A stretch of 48,057 nt of DNA from Terriglobia bacterium. Lineage in GTDB: Bacteria; Acidobacteriota; Terriglobia; Terriglobales; Acidobacteriaceae. Positions 1 to 9,517 of the stretch are shown here, piece after piece. Position numbers and translations under genes: made by a program. Where the stretch lies: positions 1-48,057 of the forward strand of contig JAIQGK010000028.1 of NCBI GenBank assembly GCA_020072645.1, written 5' to 3'. Each line of letters opens with the position of its first letter. The stretch's first letter is position 1. A model generated the notes under the pieces. It was not told the DNA's origin, did no database searches, and worked only from the letters and a program-made list of their open reading frames with translations.

Positions 1-1349
1 CATATCGCCACCCGGTCATCCGGCTTCACCCCTAGTTGCCGCAGATAATGCGCCAAGCGGTTCGCTCGCAGATTCAACTCTTTGTAAGTAAGCTGATTGC
101 CCCCGCATACCACCGCCACCGCGCCCGGCGTCCGCACTGCCTGTTCTTCAAATAATTCATGCACGCACTTCTCTCGCGGATAGTCCCTCTCTGTCGCGTT
201 CCAGGTATACAGAAGCTGCTCTCGCTCCTCCTTCGCCAACAGGTTTATCTGCTCTATCCTGGGGTTTCTCTCCGTCGCCATGCCCCTCAGCAGTCTTTCG
301 AAATATCCCACGTATCGTTGGATCGTCCTTCCCTCGAACAGCGCCGTCGCATATTCCAACTCCCCAACGATCCTCTCCCCCTCCTCCCTCAGCGCCAGCG
401 TCAAATCGAACTTGGCCTTCCTTCCTTCTTCCACCCGCACCTCTCGTGCCTCCAAACCCGCCATCTCCAACTTCCTCCCAGGCAGGTTTTGCCACGCCAA
501 CATCACCTGAAACAACGGACTGTACCCCAAACTCCTCCCTGGCCTCACCAGTTCCACTACCTGCTCGAACGGTATGTCCTGATTCTGTTGCGCCCCCAGC
601 GTCACTTCCTTCACTCCCCGCAACAGCTCTTCCACTGTCGGCCCACCACTCAAATCGATCCGCAAGGCCAGCGTGTTCACAAAAAAACCAATCAGCCCTT
701 CAATCTCACTTTGTCCACGGTTCGCCACCGGCATCCCGATCACCACTTCTTCCTGTCCTGATAGTCGCGACAACAATGCCCCCCATCCTGCCGCCACAGT
801 CATGAACATCGTCGTCCCCTCCCGCCGACTCAATTCCTTCAACCTCCCCGTCAGCCCCTCCTCCAAGTTCACTTCCACCACCGCCCCTCGAAAATCCTGC
901 CGCACTGGTCTCGCTTTGTCCCATGGCAACTGCAGTAACTCCGGTACTCCTCCCATCACTCTCTTCCAGTACTCCCTCTGCTCCTGCCATACCTCCTCTC
1001 CCAATCCCCTCTGCCACACCGCATAATCCGCATACTGGATACTCAATTCCCCCAACCCCGCTTCCTCACCTTTTACGTATCCACTGTATAATCGGCTCAA
1101 CTCCCTCATCAGAATCCCCATCGACCACCCGTCCGATACAATGTGGTGCATGGTGATCAACAACGTATGCTCCTCTTCCCCTTCCCTGATCAGCCGCCCT
1201 CGTATCAGCGGCCCACCCGCCAAGTCAAATCTCTCATTCACTTCTTCCTCTCTCAGCGCCCCCAACTCCATCCCAACGTCCGGCCTCCCACTCACATCCT
1301 GCTCCCGCATTGCAAACCGGCTCTTCTCCGCCTCCTCGTCCTCAGCACT
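1..1349 (-). CDS. NRPS, out-of-frame continuation: rest of second C domain and start of third A domain (partial)
   Basis: This open frame continues the NRPS of 1292-6799 in another reading frame and runs off the left edge. Translated on the minus strand it contains the condensation core HHIVSDGW (about 1128-1149), the FQVMLAWQN region near 500-530, and then the beginning of an adenylation domain (VHELFEEQA, LTYKELNLRANRLAHYL, near 60-180). It therefore encodes most of a C domain and the first residues of the next module. The frame is open upstream only to 1349, where a TGA appears, so it cannot be started independently. Codon use is strikingly purine-rich (GAG, GGG, AGG), unlike the upstream part of the gene but like the NRPS fragment at 47631-48057. 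Either the gene is broken or the frame was lost in assembly. Confidence 0.85.
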
Positions 1350-4300
1350 TCATGACGCTTCACCAACTGGTTCAGCGCTCGCCGCAACGCCACACGATCC
1401 AATTTTCCCTTTAAATGCAGCCTCAAGCGGATGTGATACGCCTCCCCCGCCCCCTCCATCTGCGCCAAAAACCACAGCCGCTGCTGCGCAAACGACAGCG
1501 GCAGATGAGACGGCCTTGGCTGCAGCCTCAATAAAGGCGGTAATTGCGTGGCAAAATTCCCGGGGCTGGTATAGGACCATCCATTCCCATTCCACCAGAC
1601 AGGCTCTCCGGTCTGAGTATCGACTGCTTCTTCCCCAAATTTTGCGGCAACTTCAATATGGCCCACGTCCTTGACTCGTTTAATTGTCGAGGGATTGGCA
1701 TATATAACGACAGGAACTGGAGCATGCGGGTCGGAGGCCAGATAGCGGCCCAATTGCAGCACGGTGGGAGCATCAAAGATCGTGCGGATGGAAATGTTCG
1801 TACCAAAAGCTTTGCGTACCTGACTGACCACCCTCATCGCCATTAACGAGTGGCCGCCGAGAGCAAAAAAATCATCATCAATGCTCACTCGCTCCAGCGA
1901 TAGCACTTGAGCAAAAATTCTGCACAGCAATTCCTCCTGTCTATTCCGTGGACTGCGATGCGATTCGCTGTCCCGCTTGGGATCCGGTAACGCTCCCCTA
2001 TCTACTTTGCCATTCGAGGTCAGCGGAAGCTCGTCCAGTTCGATATAGCTAGTGGGGACCATGTATCCCGGCAGCTTCTGTTGCAAGAACAGATGCAGCA
2101 TGTCACCGTTAACCTTTTCATTCCTGGACACAAAATATGCGGCGAGGAAGGTTTCCCCATTACCTTCTTTTCTCAACACCACGACTGCTTGCATCACGTC
2201 GGGGTGCTCCAGCATGATGGACTCAATTTCACCCAGCTCGATCCGATAACCCCTTACTTTGACTTGGTGGTCAATTCTGCCGAGAAACTCCAGAGTCCCG
2301 TCGCCCCGCCAGCGCACCCGGTCTCCAGTCCGATATAGCCGCTCTCCTCCGCTCTCACTGAACGGATTCGGCACGAACCGTTCCGCCGTCAGTTCCGGTC
2401 GGTTCAAATAACCACGAGCTAGACCAACACCCCCAACGCACATCTCTCCTGGAATGCCGATTGGCATTGGATTACATCCCGTCTCCTCGTCCATCACATA
2501 AGCCTGGCTATTCGTAATCGGTGATCCGATGGGAACTGTTCCGTCCAGTTGAGACGCATCTGCAACCTTCATCCGGTAGCAACAACTGAAGGTAGTATTC
2601 TCTGTTGGACCATAACCGTTGATCAGACAGGTCTCTTCCAGTTCCGCCAGTGCTCTGCATACGTGAGCAGTTGATAAGACATCTCCTCCGGCGAGTAACT
2701 GTCTTACTCCTTTCAGCCGTCCCAATTGCGTGTCCACCATTTGGTGAAACAATCCCGCTGTTAACCACAACACTGTGGCACCACTCTTCTCTATTACCTG
2801 GCCCAGGTCTTCCAGTGAAGGCACTTCCCCCGGATACACTGTCAAGCGGCATCCATTTAAAAGGCTGCCCCAAATCTCAAATGTCGCCGCATCAAACGAT
2901 ACCGGAGCCAGTTGCAGGAACACATCCTCTTCCCCCAGTTCCACATAGTTTGTCCGCTTCACCAGTCGCACAATACTTCTGTGCTCCACTCCAACGCCTT
3001 TGGGCCGGCCCGTTGAACCCGAGGTATAAATCACGTAAGCGAGGTTTTCTGGGCGCACCCCGCTTTCAAAATCCTGATCATTTTCTTGTCCGATTTCATC
3101 CCACAGCTGATCCACGCAAATCCAGTCACCTGTAATTCCTGTGAGCCTCTCCCTCACGTCCTGAGTAGTGAGCAGCAGCTTCAGTTCTGCATCTTGAACC
3201 ATATACTGCAGGCGCGGAGCAGGATAATTCACATCCAGTGGCACATAGGCTCCGCCAGCTTTCAAGATGCCCAGCATTACCACCATCATCTCTGGGCGCC
3301 GTTCCATGCACATGCCGACCCGGACCTCGGGATGGATTCCTTGCTTTCTGAGATAATGCGCCATTTGGTTGGCCTTTTTGTTCAAGTAGCTGTAGGCCAT
3401 GGTTTGCTGCCCATAGAGGAGCGCGGGCAATTCAGGCGTTTGGCAGGCTTGCAGACTGAATAATTCATGCACGCATTTGTCGAAGGGAACATCTTTCCCG
3501 GTCTGGTTCCATTCCGCCAGCGCTCGTCGGTCATTTTCTGTCAGCAAACAGATTTCAGAAATTCTCTGCTGCGGATTCGCGATCATGCATAGCAGGATCT
3601 GCTGATAATGCCCAATCATCCGCCAAATTGTGGCTTCCTCGAACAGGTCGGTGTTGTACTCCCACAGCATGACGAGGGCATCCTTGTCCCACTCTGGATT
3701 CAGCCGCAGCCTTTGCGGGGAGGCTGGAATCACGACTATTCCCAGATCGAATTTCGCTGTCCCATTTCCCAGAGCCTCTTGCAGTTTCAATTTCAACTCT
3801 GGGATCTCAGGCACAGACAGGGGCGAGTTGTGAAAATTGAACATCGTTTGGAAAAGTGGGTTTATACTCAGGTTGCGAGTGATATTCAGAGCTTGCACCA
3901 CGTCCTGAAATGGAACGTCTTGATTCTCATAAGCTTCAAAGGTCAATTCGCGCACATGCGACAGAAGGCCATGCAAGCTGGCATTGGGCATCGTCTGCGC
4001 TCGCAGGACAACATTGTTCACCAGCATGCCCAGCAAACCTTCGGTCTCAGGGCGATGTCGGTTAGCCATACTCGTGCCCACACAGAATTCAGATTGTCGG
4101 GTGTAGTGATAGGCCAACACGAAAAATGAGGACATCATGACTACAAACAGACTCACATCCTCCTGATTGCTGAAGAGGTGAAGGCTTCTTGCCAGTTCGG
4201 CGTTAAGCGGAACTCGCAGTAAACCGCCATGAAACGTCTGCACATTAGGCCGCGGATGATCTGTAGGCAGCTCGCTTATCGGCGGACTTCCAGCCAGTTG

Positions 4301-6799
4301 CTCTTTCCAATAAGAGAGTTGTGCCTGGGCTTCGTCTGAGTGCAGAAACTCGCGCTGCCACAGAGCAAAATCAGCAAATTGAAAACGAAGGGGCAATAGG
4401 GGGGAGGGCTGGTCTGCCGCAAATGCGCGGTACAGCTCCAGCAACTCACCCAAGAAGACATTGAACGACCAGCCATCATGCAAAAAATGGTGTTCAACGT
4501 GCACTAGCAAATGCTCGTCTTCGCTGAACGAAATCAGTATCCAGCGAATGAGTGGAAGTTGGCTGACATCAAACGGTTTTGCCAGCTCATTCTGAATGAT
4601 CTTTTCAGGTGTCTCACCCGTGCTGCCATCCGCATTTTTTAGAAGGTGGATGATCGTAAATGAGGCCGGTAGAGGTTCATGAATGATTTGAATCGGCCGT
4701 CCATCTTTCTCGATAAAGGTAGTGCGAAAGATCTCATGACGTTTCACCATCTCGGTGAGACTGCGCTCTAGGGCCGGCACCTTCAAAGGCCCGCTGATCT
4801 GTAACGTCGCCTGGGCATGATAAGCGATACTTGAAGGATCCAGCAGATGTAAGAACCAAATTCTTTCCTGGGAAAACCCCAGCGGAATATCTTGACCGCG
4901 TGACACTGGGCCGATCGAGGGAGCCTGACCGCTGGATGCTTGCCGCTGGGCTGCCTCAACGTACTGCGCAAGATCGGCCAAAACTGGCCGGTCAAAAAAA
5001 CTGCGCAGGGGCAGAGATACATGACAAGTCTTGCCCACACGGGAGATCACCTGGGCAGCAAGGAGCGAGTTCCCGCCCAAGTCAAAAAAGCTATCTTGTA
5101 CGCCTACCCGGTTTATGTGCAGTACTTCAGCCAAAATGGACGAGAGCAGCTTCTCCGTAGCGGTTGCCGGTGCGACATAGGACTGTTCCAAAGCCGGACG
5201 CTCACCGCCTGGCATTGGCAACGCGCGACGATCCACTTTGCCATTCGCTGTAAGGGGCAGCTTTTCCATTAAAACGAATGCTGATGGAACCATGTATTCG
5301 GGTAGCTTATTGCTGATATATTCACGCAATCCGCTGGGAGACAGGCTTTCTCCTGTGTGCTTCACTACGTAAGCCGTCAACCGCGCATCACCCGGATTGT
5401 CTTCTCGTACCAGAACGACCGCCTGTCCTACTGCCGCGTGCTGCTGGAGGACGGCTTCGATTTCCCCCAACTCGATGCGATAACCACGCAGCTTTACCTG
5501 CTGGTCAATACGCCCAAGGAATTCGAGTGTCCCATCCGGTAGATAGCAAGCATGATCTCCACTACGATAGAGCCGTGCTCCAGGGGTAGTGCTGAAAGGG
5601 TCGGGCACAAACTTGTCGGCGGTGAGCATTGGTTGCTTCCAATATCCGTGGGCCAACCCATGCCCGCCAAGGCAAAGCTCTCCCACCTCTCCTACCGGCA
5701 TGACTTGCATGTGTTGGTCGAGCACATAAGCGGTGCTGTTTGCAATTGGCTTCCCGATGGGAACGCTTCTTGCATCCACAGGCATCTCCCGCAGTTCTGC
5801 ACACGTGGAAAAGGTGCCATTCTCCGTGGGCCCGTAGGCATTGATGAGCCTGCAGCTGGGATACTGTCTGAGGAGCTTCCGCACCAGACTGAGCGAAAGC
5901 ACGTCTCCGCCAGAGATAAACTGCCGCAGATTCTGGAAGTAGCGTCCGCTATCGCACTCCGCCGCCTCGTGAAACATGCCCGATGGCAACAATAATGTGG
6001 TGACGGGATGTTGTGAAAGCCATTCTCCCAATTCTTTACCCGACGGAGCGTACGCAGGAAAAATCATGAGGCGTGCGCCATTCAATAAAGCACCGAAAAT
6101 CTCAAACGCAGCTATATCAAAGGAAATCGAAGCAATCTGCAGGAAGACCTGATCAGCGCCGAAATCGGCATAATTGGTGTTTCGCACCAGCCGCACGGCG
6201 TTGCGGTGGCAGATGCATACGCCTTTTGGTCGTCCTGTTGACCCGGATGTATAGAGAATGTAGGCAGGATGAACGGCGGTAATGCGGTTGGTGAGATTTT
6301 GTGTCGGTTGTTGGGAGATTTCAGCCCATCCTGTATCCAGAAAGAACCGCTTCACCCCGAGCCCGGGAATTCTCGCTGCCAATTTTTGCTGCGACAGCAA
6401 GAGCTGCACTTCTGCATCTTTCGCCATGAAGCTGAGGCGCTCTTGCGGATAATTCCCATCCAAAGGTACATACGCGGCGCCAGCCTTCAGAATCCCGAGG
6501 ATTCCGACCACCATTTCCAGCGACCGTTCCACGCAAATGCCCACCCGGTCTCCCTCTTTGATTCCCAAGCGGTGAAGATACCAGGCGAGCTGATTGGCGC
6601 GATCATTCAACTCCTGATAGGTAAGCTGACTGCTCTCAAACTCTATAGCCAAAGCTCTTGGATATAACCGCGCTTGCTCGTCAAAAATCTCGTTGATGGT
6701 CAGCTGAAGCTGTTCACTATCATCTGTTTGGAGACTTGTCCTAGGTGCTGAACCAACTTTATTTTTATTGATAACCAAAGCTATCTGTCGCTCAGTCAT
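1292..6799 (-). CDS. Non-ribosomal peptide synthetase, A-T-C-A-T-C(truncated)
   Basis: This is a multimodular NRPS that activates amino acids and joins them on carrier domains. The start is ATG 6797-6799, preceded by AGGAG with 8 nt spacing; a TTG six codons upstream is less likely. The domain order is A1 (about 35-525, LYTSGSTGRPKG, NAYGPTENGTF, LTANGKVDRR), T1 (LGGNS, Ser578), C (640-1080, HHFLHDGW at 770-777), A2 (about 1110-1600), T2 (LGGHS) and the first part of a second C domain. There is no C domain before A1, so A1-T1 looks like a loading module. Hand alignment to GrsA gives an A2 pocket code close to DAFWLGGTFK, which resembles valine codes; A1 (about DIFLIGATFK) is unassigned. The last residues (an RRRRR run, then stop at 1292) are out of frame, and the C domain resumes in another frame at 1-1349. 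Confidence 0.92.
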   Translation of the reverse strand: MTERQIALVINKNKVGSAPRTSLQTDDSEQLQLTINEIFDEQARLYPRALAIEFESSQLTYQELNDRANQLAWYLHRLGIKEGDRVGICVERSLEMVVGILGILKAGAAYVPLDGNYPQERLSFMAKDAEVQLLLSQQKLAARIPGLGVKRFFLDTGWAEISQQPTQNLTNRITAVHPAYILYTSGSTGRPKGVCICHRNAVRLVRNTNYADFGADQVFLQIASISFDIAAFEIFGALLNGARLMIFPAYAPSGKELGEWLSQHPVTTLLLPSGMFHEAAECDSGRYFQNLRQFISGGDVLSLSLVRKLLRQYPSCRLINAYGPTENGTFSTCAELREMPVDARSVPIGKPIANSTAYVLDQHMQVMPVGEVGELCLGGHGLAHGYWKQPMLTADKFVPDPFSTTPGARLYRSGDHACYLPDGTLEFLGRIDQQVKLRGYRIELGEIEAVLQQHAAVGQAVVLVREDNPGDARLTAYVVKHTGESLSPSGLREYISNKLPEYMVPSAFVLMEKLPLTANGKVDRRALPMPGGERPALEQSYVAPATATEKLLSSILAEVLHINRVGVQDSFFDLGGNSLLAAQVISRVGKTCHVSLPLRSFFDRPVLADLAQYVEAAQRQASSGQAPSIGPVSRGQDIPLGFSQERIWFLHLLDPSSIAYHAQATLQISGPLKVPALERSLTEMVKRHEIFRTTFIEKDGRPIQIIHEPLPASFTIIHLLKNADGSTGETPEKIIQNELAKPFDVSQLPLIRWILISFSEDEHLLVHVEHHFLHDGWSFNVFLGELLELYRAFAADQPSPLLPLRFQFADFALWQREFLHSDEAQAQLSYWKEQLAGSPPISELPTDHPRPNVQTFHGGLLRVPLNAELARSLHLFSNQEDVSLFVVMMSSFFVLAYHYTRQSEFCVGTSMANRHRPETEGLLGMLVNNVVLRAQTMPNASLHGLLSHVRELTFEAYENQDVPFQDVVQALNITRNLSINPLFQTMFNFHNSPLSVPEIPELKLKLQEALGNGTAKFDLGIVVIPASPQRLRLNPEWDKDALVMLWEYNTDLFEEATIWRMIGHYQQILLCMIANPQQRISEICLLTENDRRALAEWNQTGKDVPFDKCVHELFSLQACQTPELPALLYGQQTMAYSYLNKKANQMAHYLRKQGIHPEVRVGMCMERRPEMMVVMLGILKAGGAYVPLDVNYPAPRLQYMVQDAELKLLLTTQDVRERLTGITGDWICVDQLWDEIGQENDQDFESGVRPENLAYVIYTSGSTGRPKGVGVEHRSIVRLVKRTNYVELGEEDVFLQLAPVSFDAATFEIWGSLLNGCRLTVYPGEVPSLEDLGQVIEKSGATVLWLTAGLFHQMVDTQLGRLKGVRQLLAGGDVLSTAHVCRALAELEETCLINGYGPTENTTFSCCYRMKVADASQLDGTVPIGSPITNSQAYVMDEETGCNPMPIGIPGEMCVGGVGLARGYLNRPELTAERFVPNPFSESGGERLYRTGDRVRWRGDGTLEFLGRIDHQVKVRGYRIELGEIESIMLEHPDVMQAVVVLRKEGNGETFLAAYFVSRNEKVNGDMLHLFLQQKLPGYMVPTSYIELDELPLTSNGKVDRGALPDPKRDSESHRSPRNRQEELLCRIFAQVLSLERVSIDDDFFALGGHSLMAMRVVSQVRKAFGTNISIRTIFDAPTVLQLGRYLASDPHAPVPVVIYANPSTIKRVKDVGHIEVAAKFGEEAVDTQTGEPVWWNGNGWSYTSPGNFATQLPPLLRLQPRPSHLPLSFAQQRLWFLAQMEGAGEAYHIRLRLHLKGKLDRVALRRALNQLVKRHEVLRTRRRRRAGLQCGSRM

Positions 6800-6841
6800 A
6801 AACAAAGCTCCTGACAAAAACTTTGAAAATATATGATGGAG

Positions 6842-6908
6842 AGTTACGAAGGGAACAGCGGTGAGCGACCGTCAACATTGTTTTAGAACAGGAGTAACTT
6901 CTCACCGC
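6842..6908 (-). promoter_or_regulatory. Possible H-type RNA pseudoknot in the halogenase-NRPS spacer
   Basis: Read as minus-strand RNA, GCGGTGAG (6901-6908) can pair with CTCACCGC (6858-6865) in an 8 bp stem. The loop contains AGTTAC (6894-6899), which can pair with GTAACT (6842-6847) downstream of the first stem. The interleaved order is that of an H-type pseudoknot, one nucleotide separating the two 5' strands. It lies about 45 nt before the NRPS start codon, in an otherwise gene-free 200 bp spacer. Base pairing is seen directly; any function is inference. Confidence 0.4.
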
Positions 6909-7000
6909 CGCGAAAGCCCAAAAAGCGAGTGCCGAGCGGATATTAAGCCCCGAATCTTCATCTCAACTTACGCAAGTGCCGATTGGTATCTGGAAAGCCA

Positions 7001-8518
7001 CTACCGGTAAGCTGCGGGCATACCAGCGGGCATGGGGGAGTGGGTCCAGGAAAGGCCATCCCGGGATGGAACGAGCCCATTTTTGAAAAGTGGCTGCTCA
7101 GGCACAGGAGCACCCTTCATAGCACCCCGCAATTGCAGCTTAAAACCTTCTGCATTCAATTCGCTCCACAACTTTCTTCTCTCGTTCGGTGGTGAACCGC
7201 TTTCGGCATACTTATCGCTGGGCAATCCCGCCGCGTCAGGAAAGATTCGGCTGCCACGCGCTCGATAATCTTCCGGTTTGCCGTTGACGCTATTGAGCAG
7301 TTCCCCGCTGGCATCTCCGCCCACGAGATTGAGGAATGCCTGGTTTCCAGGAATTTCAGAGTGCATCAATACTCTTGCAGTCCAATAATAGCTTTCCAGA
7401 TCTTGATCCAAATCATAAAAAGCTGTAAGAAAGTCATAAAACACTTTATATTCACGTCTATACCGCATCTCAAATTCCTTGAAAGCTATTTCCTCGCTCA
7501 ATGGGTTCTCAAAATAGGTATTGATCGATCTTGCCGCCAACAATGCCGAATAAGTCGCAAGGTGCACTCCAGATGAAAACACCGGATCGATAAAACAGGC
7601 AGCATCGCCGATCAAAACCAGACCTGGCCTCCAAAAACTACTATGGGAGTAGGAGTAGTCTGTCCGTACGCGAATCTCGTTATAGGGAGCGTCCTTGCAC
7701 GGAGAAGCGTTTGATAACAAATCTTTAATGGGCCCACAGTTAGAAACCAATTCGGTAAAGGCCCGCTCATGCCCTTTCTGCAACAAAGACGAGTATTCTT
7801 GCCCTATAATGGCTCCCACAGAAGTCAGCATGTCAGAAAGTGGAATATACCAGAACCACCCCTTTTCAAAAGCAGCGCAAAAAATATTGCCCGAATTGGG
7901 GGCTGGCAATCTACCGGCGTTCTTAAAATATCCAAACAAGGCGAGATTCCGGAAAAATTTGGAAAATATGCGCTTTCCTGCATGGCGGGCAATGGTGCTG
8001 GTATGACCGGAAGCGTCCACTACGTAGGTGCTTCCAACCACTATTTCCTCACCTGCATTGTTGAAAAGCCGTATTCCCGATACGCGATCATTGTCGAAAA
8101 GTAGATCTTGCACGCGATGTTGTTCCCAAACCTCTACACCTTTTCGAACGGCGTTATCCAGCAATATCTTATCGAACTTGATCCGTTCAACCTGATAAGC
8201 ATGAGATGTGGGCCCTTGGAATCTTGATGACTCAGCAAACGTAAAGGTCCAAGGCGCTCTGTTTTTCCCCCAGCGGAACGTGCCGCCAAGCTTGCGTATG
8301 AAATTGTGACTGTTCAGTTCTTCAACAACGCCCAACATCGCGCAGATTCCATGAACGGTGGCAGGCAGCAAGGACTCGCCGATCTTATAAACGGGAACCA
8401 ATTCTTTCTCGATAAGCAGAACGCGGTGTCCCCGCATCGCCATAAAAGTTGCCGCTGTAGATCCAGCGGGACCGCCCCCAACCACGCAAACATCGTAGCG
8501 TGTATCATTGCTCCTCAT
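7001..8518 (-). CDS. Flavin-dependent halogenase
   Basis: This 505-residue FADH2-dependent halogenase is of the kind that chlorinates or brominates aromatic groups, often while they are bound to a carrier protein. An N-terminal Rossmann motif GGGPAG (14-19) binds FAD. The halogenase signature WFWYIP (221-226) and the FxxPxxSxG motif as FIDPVFSSG (309-317) are both present, which separates it from ordinary flavin monooxygenases. Overall it resembles the CndH/PltA-type halogenases of NRPS and PKS clusters more than the tryptophan halogenases. The start is ATG 8516-8518 with AGGAG 6 nt upstream. It overlaps the stop of the preceding ligase fragment (ATGA) and lies 200 bp before the NRPS, so the two are probably co-transcribed. 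The natural substrate cannot be read from sequence. Confidence 0.9.
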   Translation of the reverse strand: MRSNDTRYDVCVVGGGPAGSTAATFMAMRGHRVLLIEKELVPVYKIGESLLPATVHGICAMLGVVEELNSHNFIRKLGGTFRWGKNRAPWTFTFAESSRFQGPTSHAYQVERIKFDKILLDNAVRKGVEVWEQHRVQDLLFDNDRVSGIRLFNNAGEEIVVGSTYVVDASGHTSTIARHAGKRIFSKFFRNLALFGYFKNAGRLPAPNSGNIFCAAFEKGWFWYIPLSDMLTSVGAIIGQEYSSLLQKGHERAFTELVSNCGPIKDLLSNASPCKDAPYNEIRVRTDYSYSHSSFWRPGLVLIGDAACFIDPVFSSGVHLATYSALLAARSINTYFENPLSEEIAFKEFEMRYRREYKVFYDFLTAFYDLDQDLESYYWTARVLMHSEIPGNQAFLNLVGGDASGELLNSVNGKPEDYRARGSRIFPDAAGLPSDKYAESGSPPNERRKLWSELNAEGFKLQLRGAMKGAPVPEQPLFKNGLVPSRDGLSWTHSPMPAGMPAAYR

Positions 8519-8838
8519 ACAATTCTCCTGTCAGTAATTAGCTTGTGAACGGACAGGATATGCGGGGACAGCAATTGTCCCGCATACAAACATCCCCAAA
8601 ACGCTGCCACAAATTCCAGGCCGGGTGGAAAAAGCGGAAGCACGCGCTGGCCAATCCAAACCGACTCTTGCAAACGGCCGGCTATGGCGCGAGCGGCATG
8701 ATCCAGCTCAGCATAGCTCCACTGAGCGTCTTCCTCGCCATCATCCTTGAGAAAAGTAAAGGCGGGCTGGTTAGAATCATGTTGTGCTCTCCAACGGAGC
8801 ACTTCATTTAAGATGCAATACTCACGGGACATAGACAC
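8515..8838 (-). pseudogene. Fatty acyl-AMP ligase (FAAL), N-terminal fragment
   Basis: About 85 residues match the start of FAAL-type acyl-AMP ligases: a short lead (LNEVLRWRAQ), then QPAFTFL, WSYAELDHAARAIAGRLQ and GQRVLPLFPPGLEFVAAFWGCLYAG. FAALs normally have about 580 residues and load a fatty acid onto the first carrier of a lipopeptide synthetase. Here homology stops after CLYAG and a short unrelated tail leads to a TGA overlapping the halogenase start. The whole catalytic part, including the ATP-binding SGSTG-like loop, is missing. GTG 8838 or ATG 8832 may start it. It is best read as a deletion remnant, suggesting the ancestral cluster made an N-acylated peptide. Confidence 0.75.
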
Positions 8839-8871
8839 CTTTGGTCAATTGAGTTTTTGTGGGTGCCGTGC

Positions 8872-9090
8872 TTATCTGCCAGTCTCCATCCCATGGACTG
8901 GTAGGACCGGCGGCATCTCCGCCGTGGCTGCGGTCCATGAAGCCAGGGGCCGGAAGTACACCGCATTTCCCTGACCATCGTGGTTGTTTTTATGCGGCTC
9001 GTTCGACTCGAACCCGGTTTGCGCGGTATAGTGCGCGCTCACATAGGCTGGATCGTGGTGATAGTTAAGGTAAGGGTCGGGGTGGGCCAT
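8872..9090 (-). CDS. Hypothetical small His/Asn/Pro/Tyr-rich ORF
   Basis: This 72-codon frame lies between the NusG paralogue and the ligase fragment, on the operon strand. Its first 50 residues are unusually rich in H, N, P and Y (PYLNYHHDPAYVSAHY, PHKNNHDGQG) without any recognised domain. A weak AGGTG lies upstream of its ATG. A second overlapping frame begins MEQLTEEKLETTI at about 9140 and could form one longer ORF with it if a base were missing. It might be a cluster peptide, a remnant or chance. Confidence 0.25.
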   Translation of the reverse strand: MAHPDPYLNYHHDPAYVSAHYTAQTGFESNEPHKNNHDGQGNAVYFRPLASWTAATAEMPPVLPVHGMETGR

Positions 9091-9517
9091 AACACACCTG
9101 TCGTAATTGTCGTTTCCAGTTTCTCCTCAGTCAGCTGCTCCATAAATAAAGCCCTCCAAATGGTGTAGCTCGTACTTTTTTGCTACAGCACACTTGCTGT
9201 CAGATTTGTGTGAATCGGTTTTTGGGATTACGGATAAGTGACGGTCTCGTCCGCTGGGATCTTGAGGAAACAACCCACATCAATCCGCAATCGAGGTGCT
9301 CGCGGACGCGATGGCCGCACCCCGCTTGGGATTTCTCAATGTGAGCTTCCATCTGGTGGAATCAGTTCAGATCATCCGCTGCGGCGCTTGCTCGTAGATT
9401 TTGGAAGAGCAGGTCGCGCCTTGGCGTGACGCTACGATGTCATGCCGGTCCTGAAGAGGACGAATCGTGATAATTGCCGGCCTTGGTCACATTTTGATGT
9501 ATCCCAAACAACCAATA
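9091..9517. other. Gene-poor stretch between the NusG paralogue and the small ORF
   Basis: No convincing coding frame was seen on either strand. It would form the long leader or spacer of the biosynthetic operon downstream of the NusG gene. No clear terminator hairpin with a T-run was recognised. Confidence 0.4.

Noticed and set aside
159-1355. Several plus-strand and minus-strand open frames of 70-200 codons at the left edge
   Set aside because: They are shadows of the purine-rich NRPS coding frame, with Ser/Pro/Arg-rich translations and no domains.
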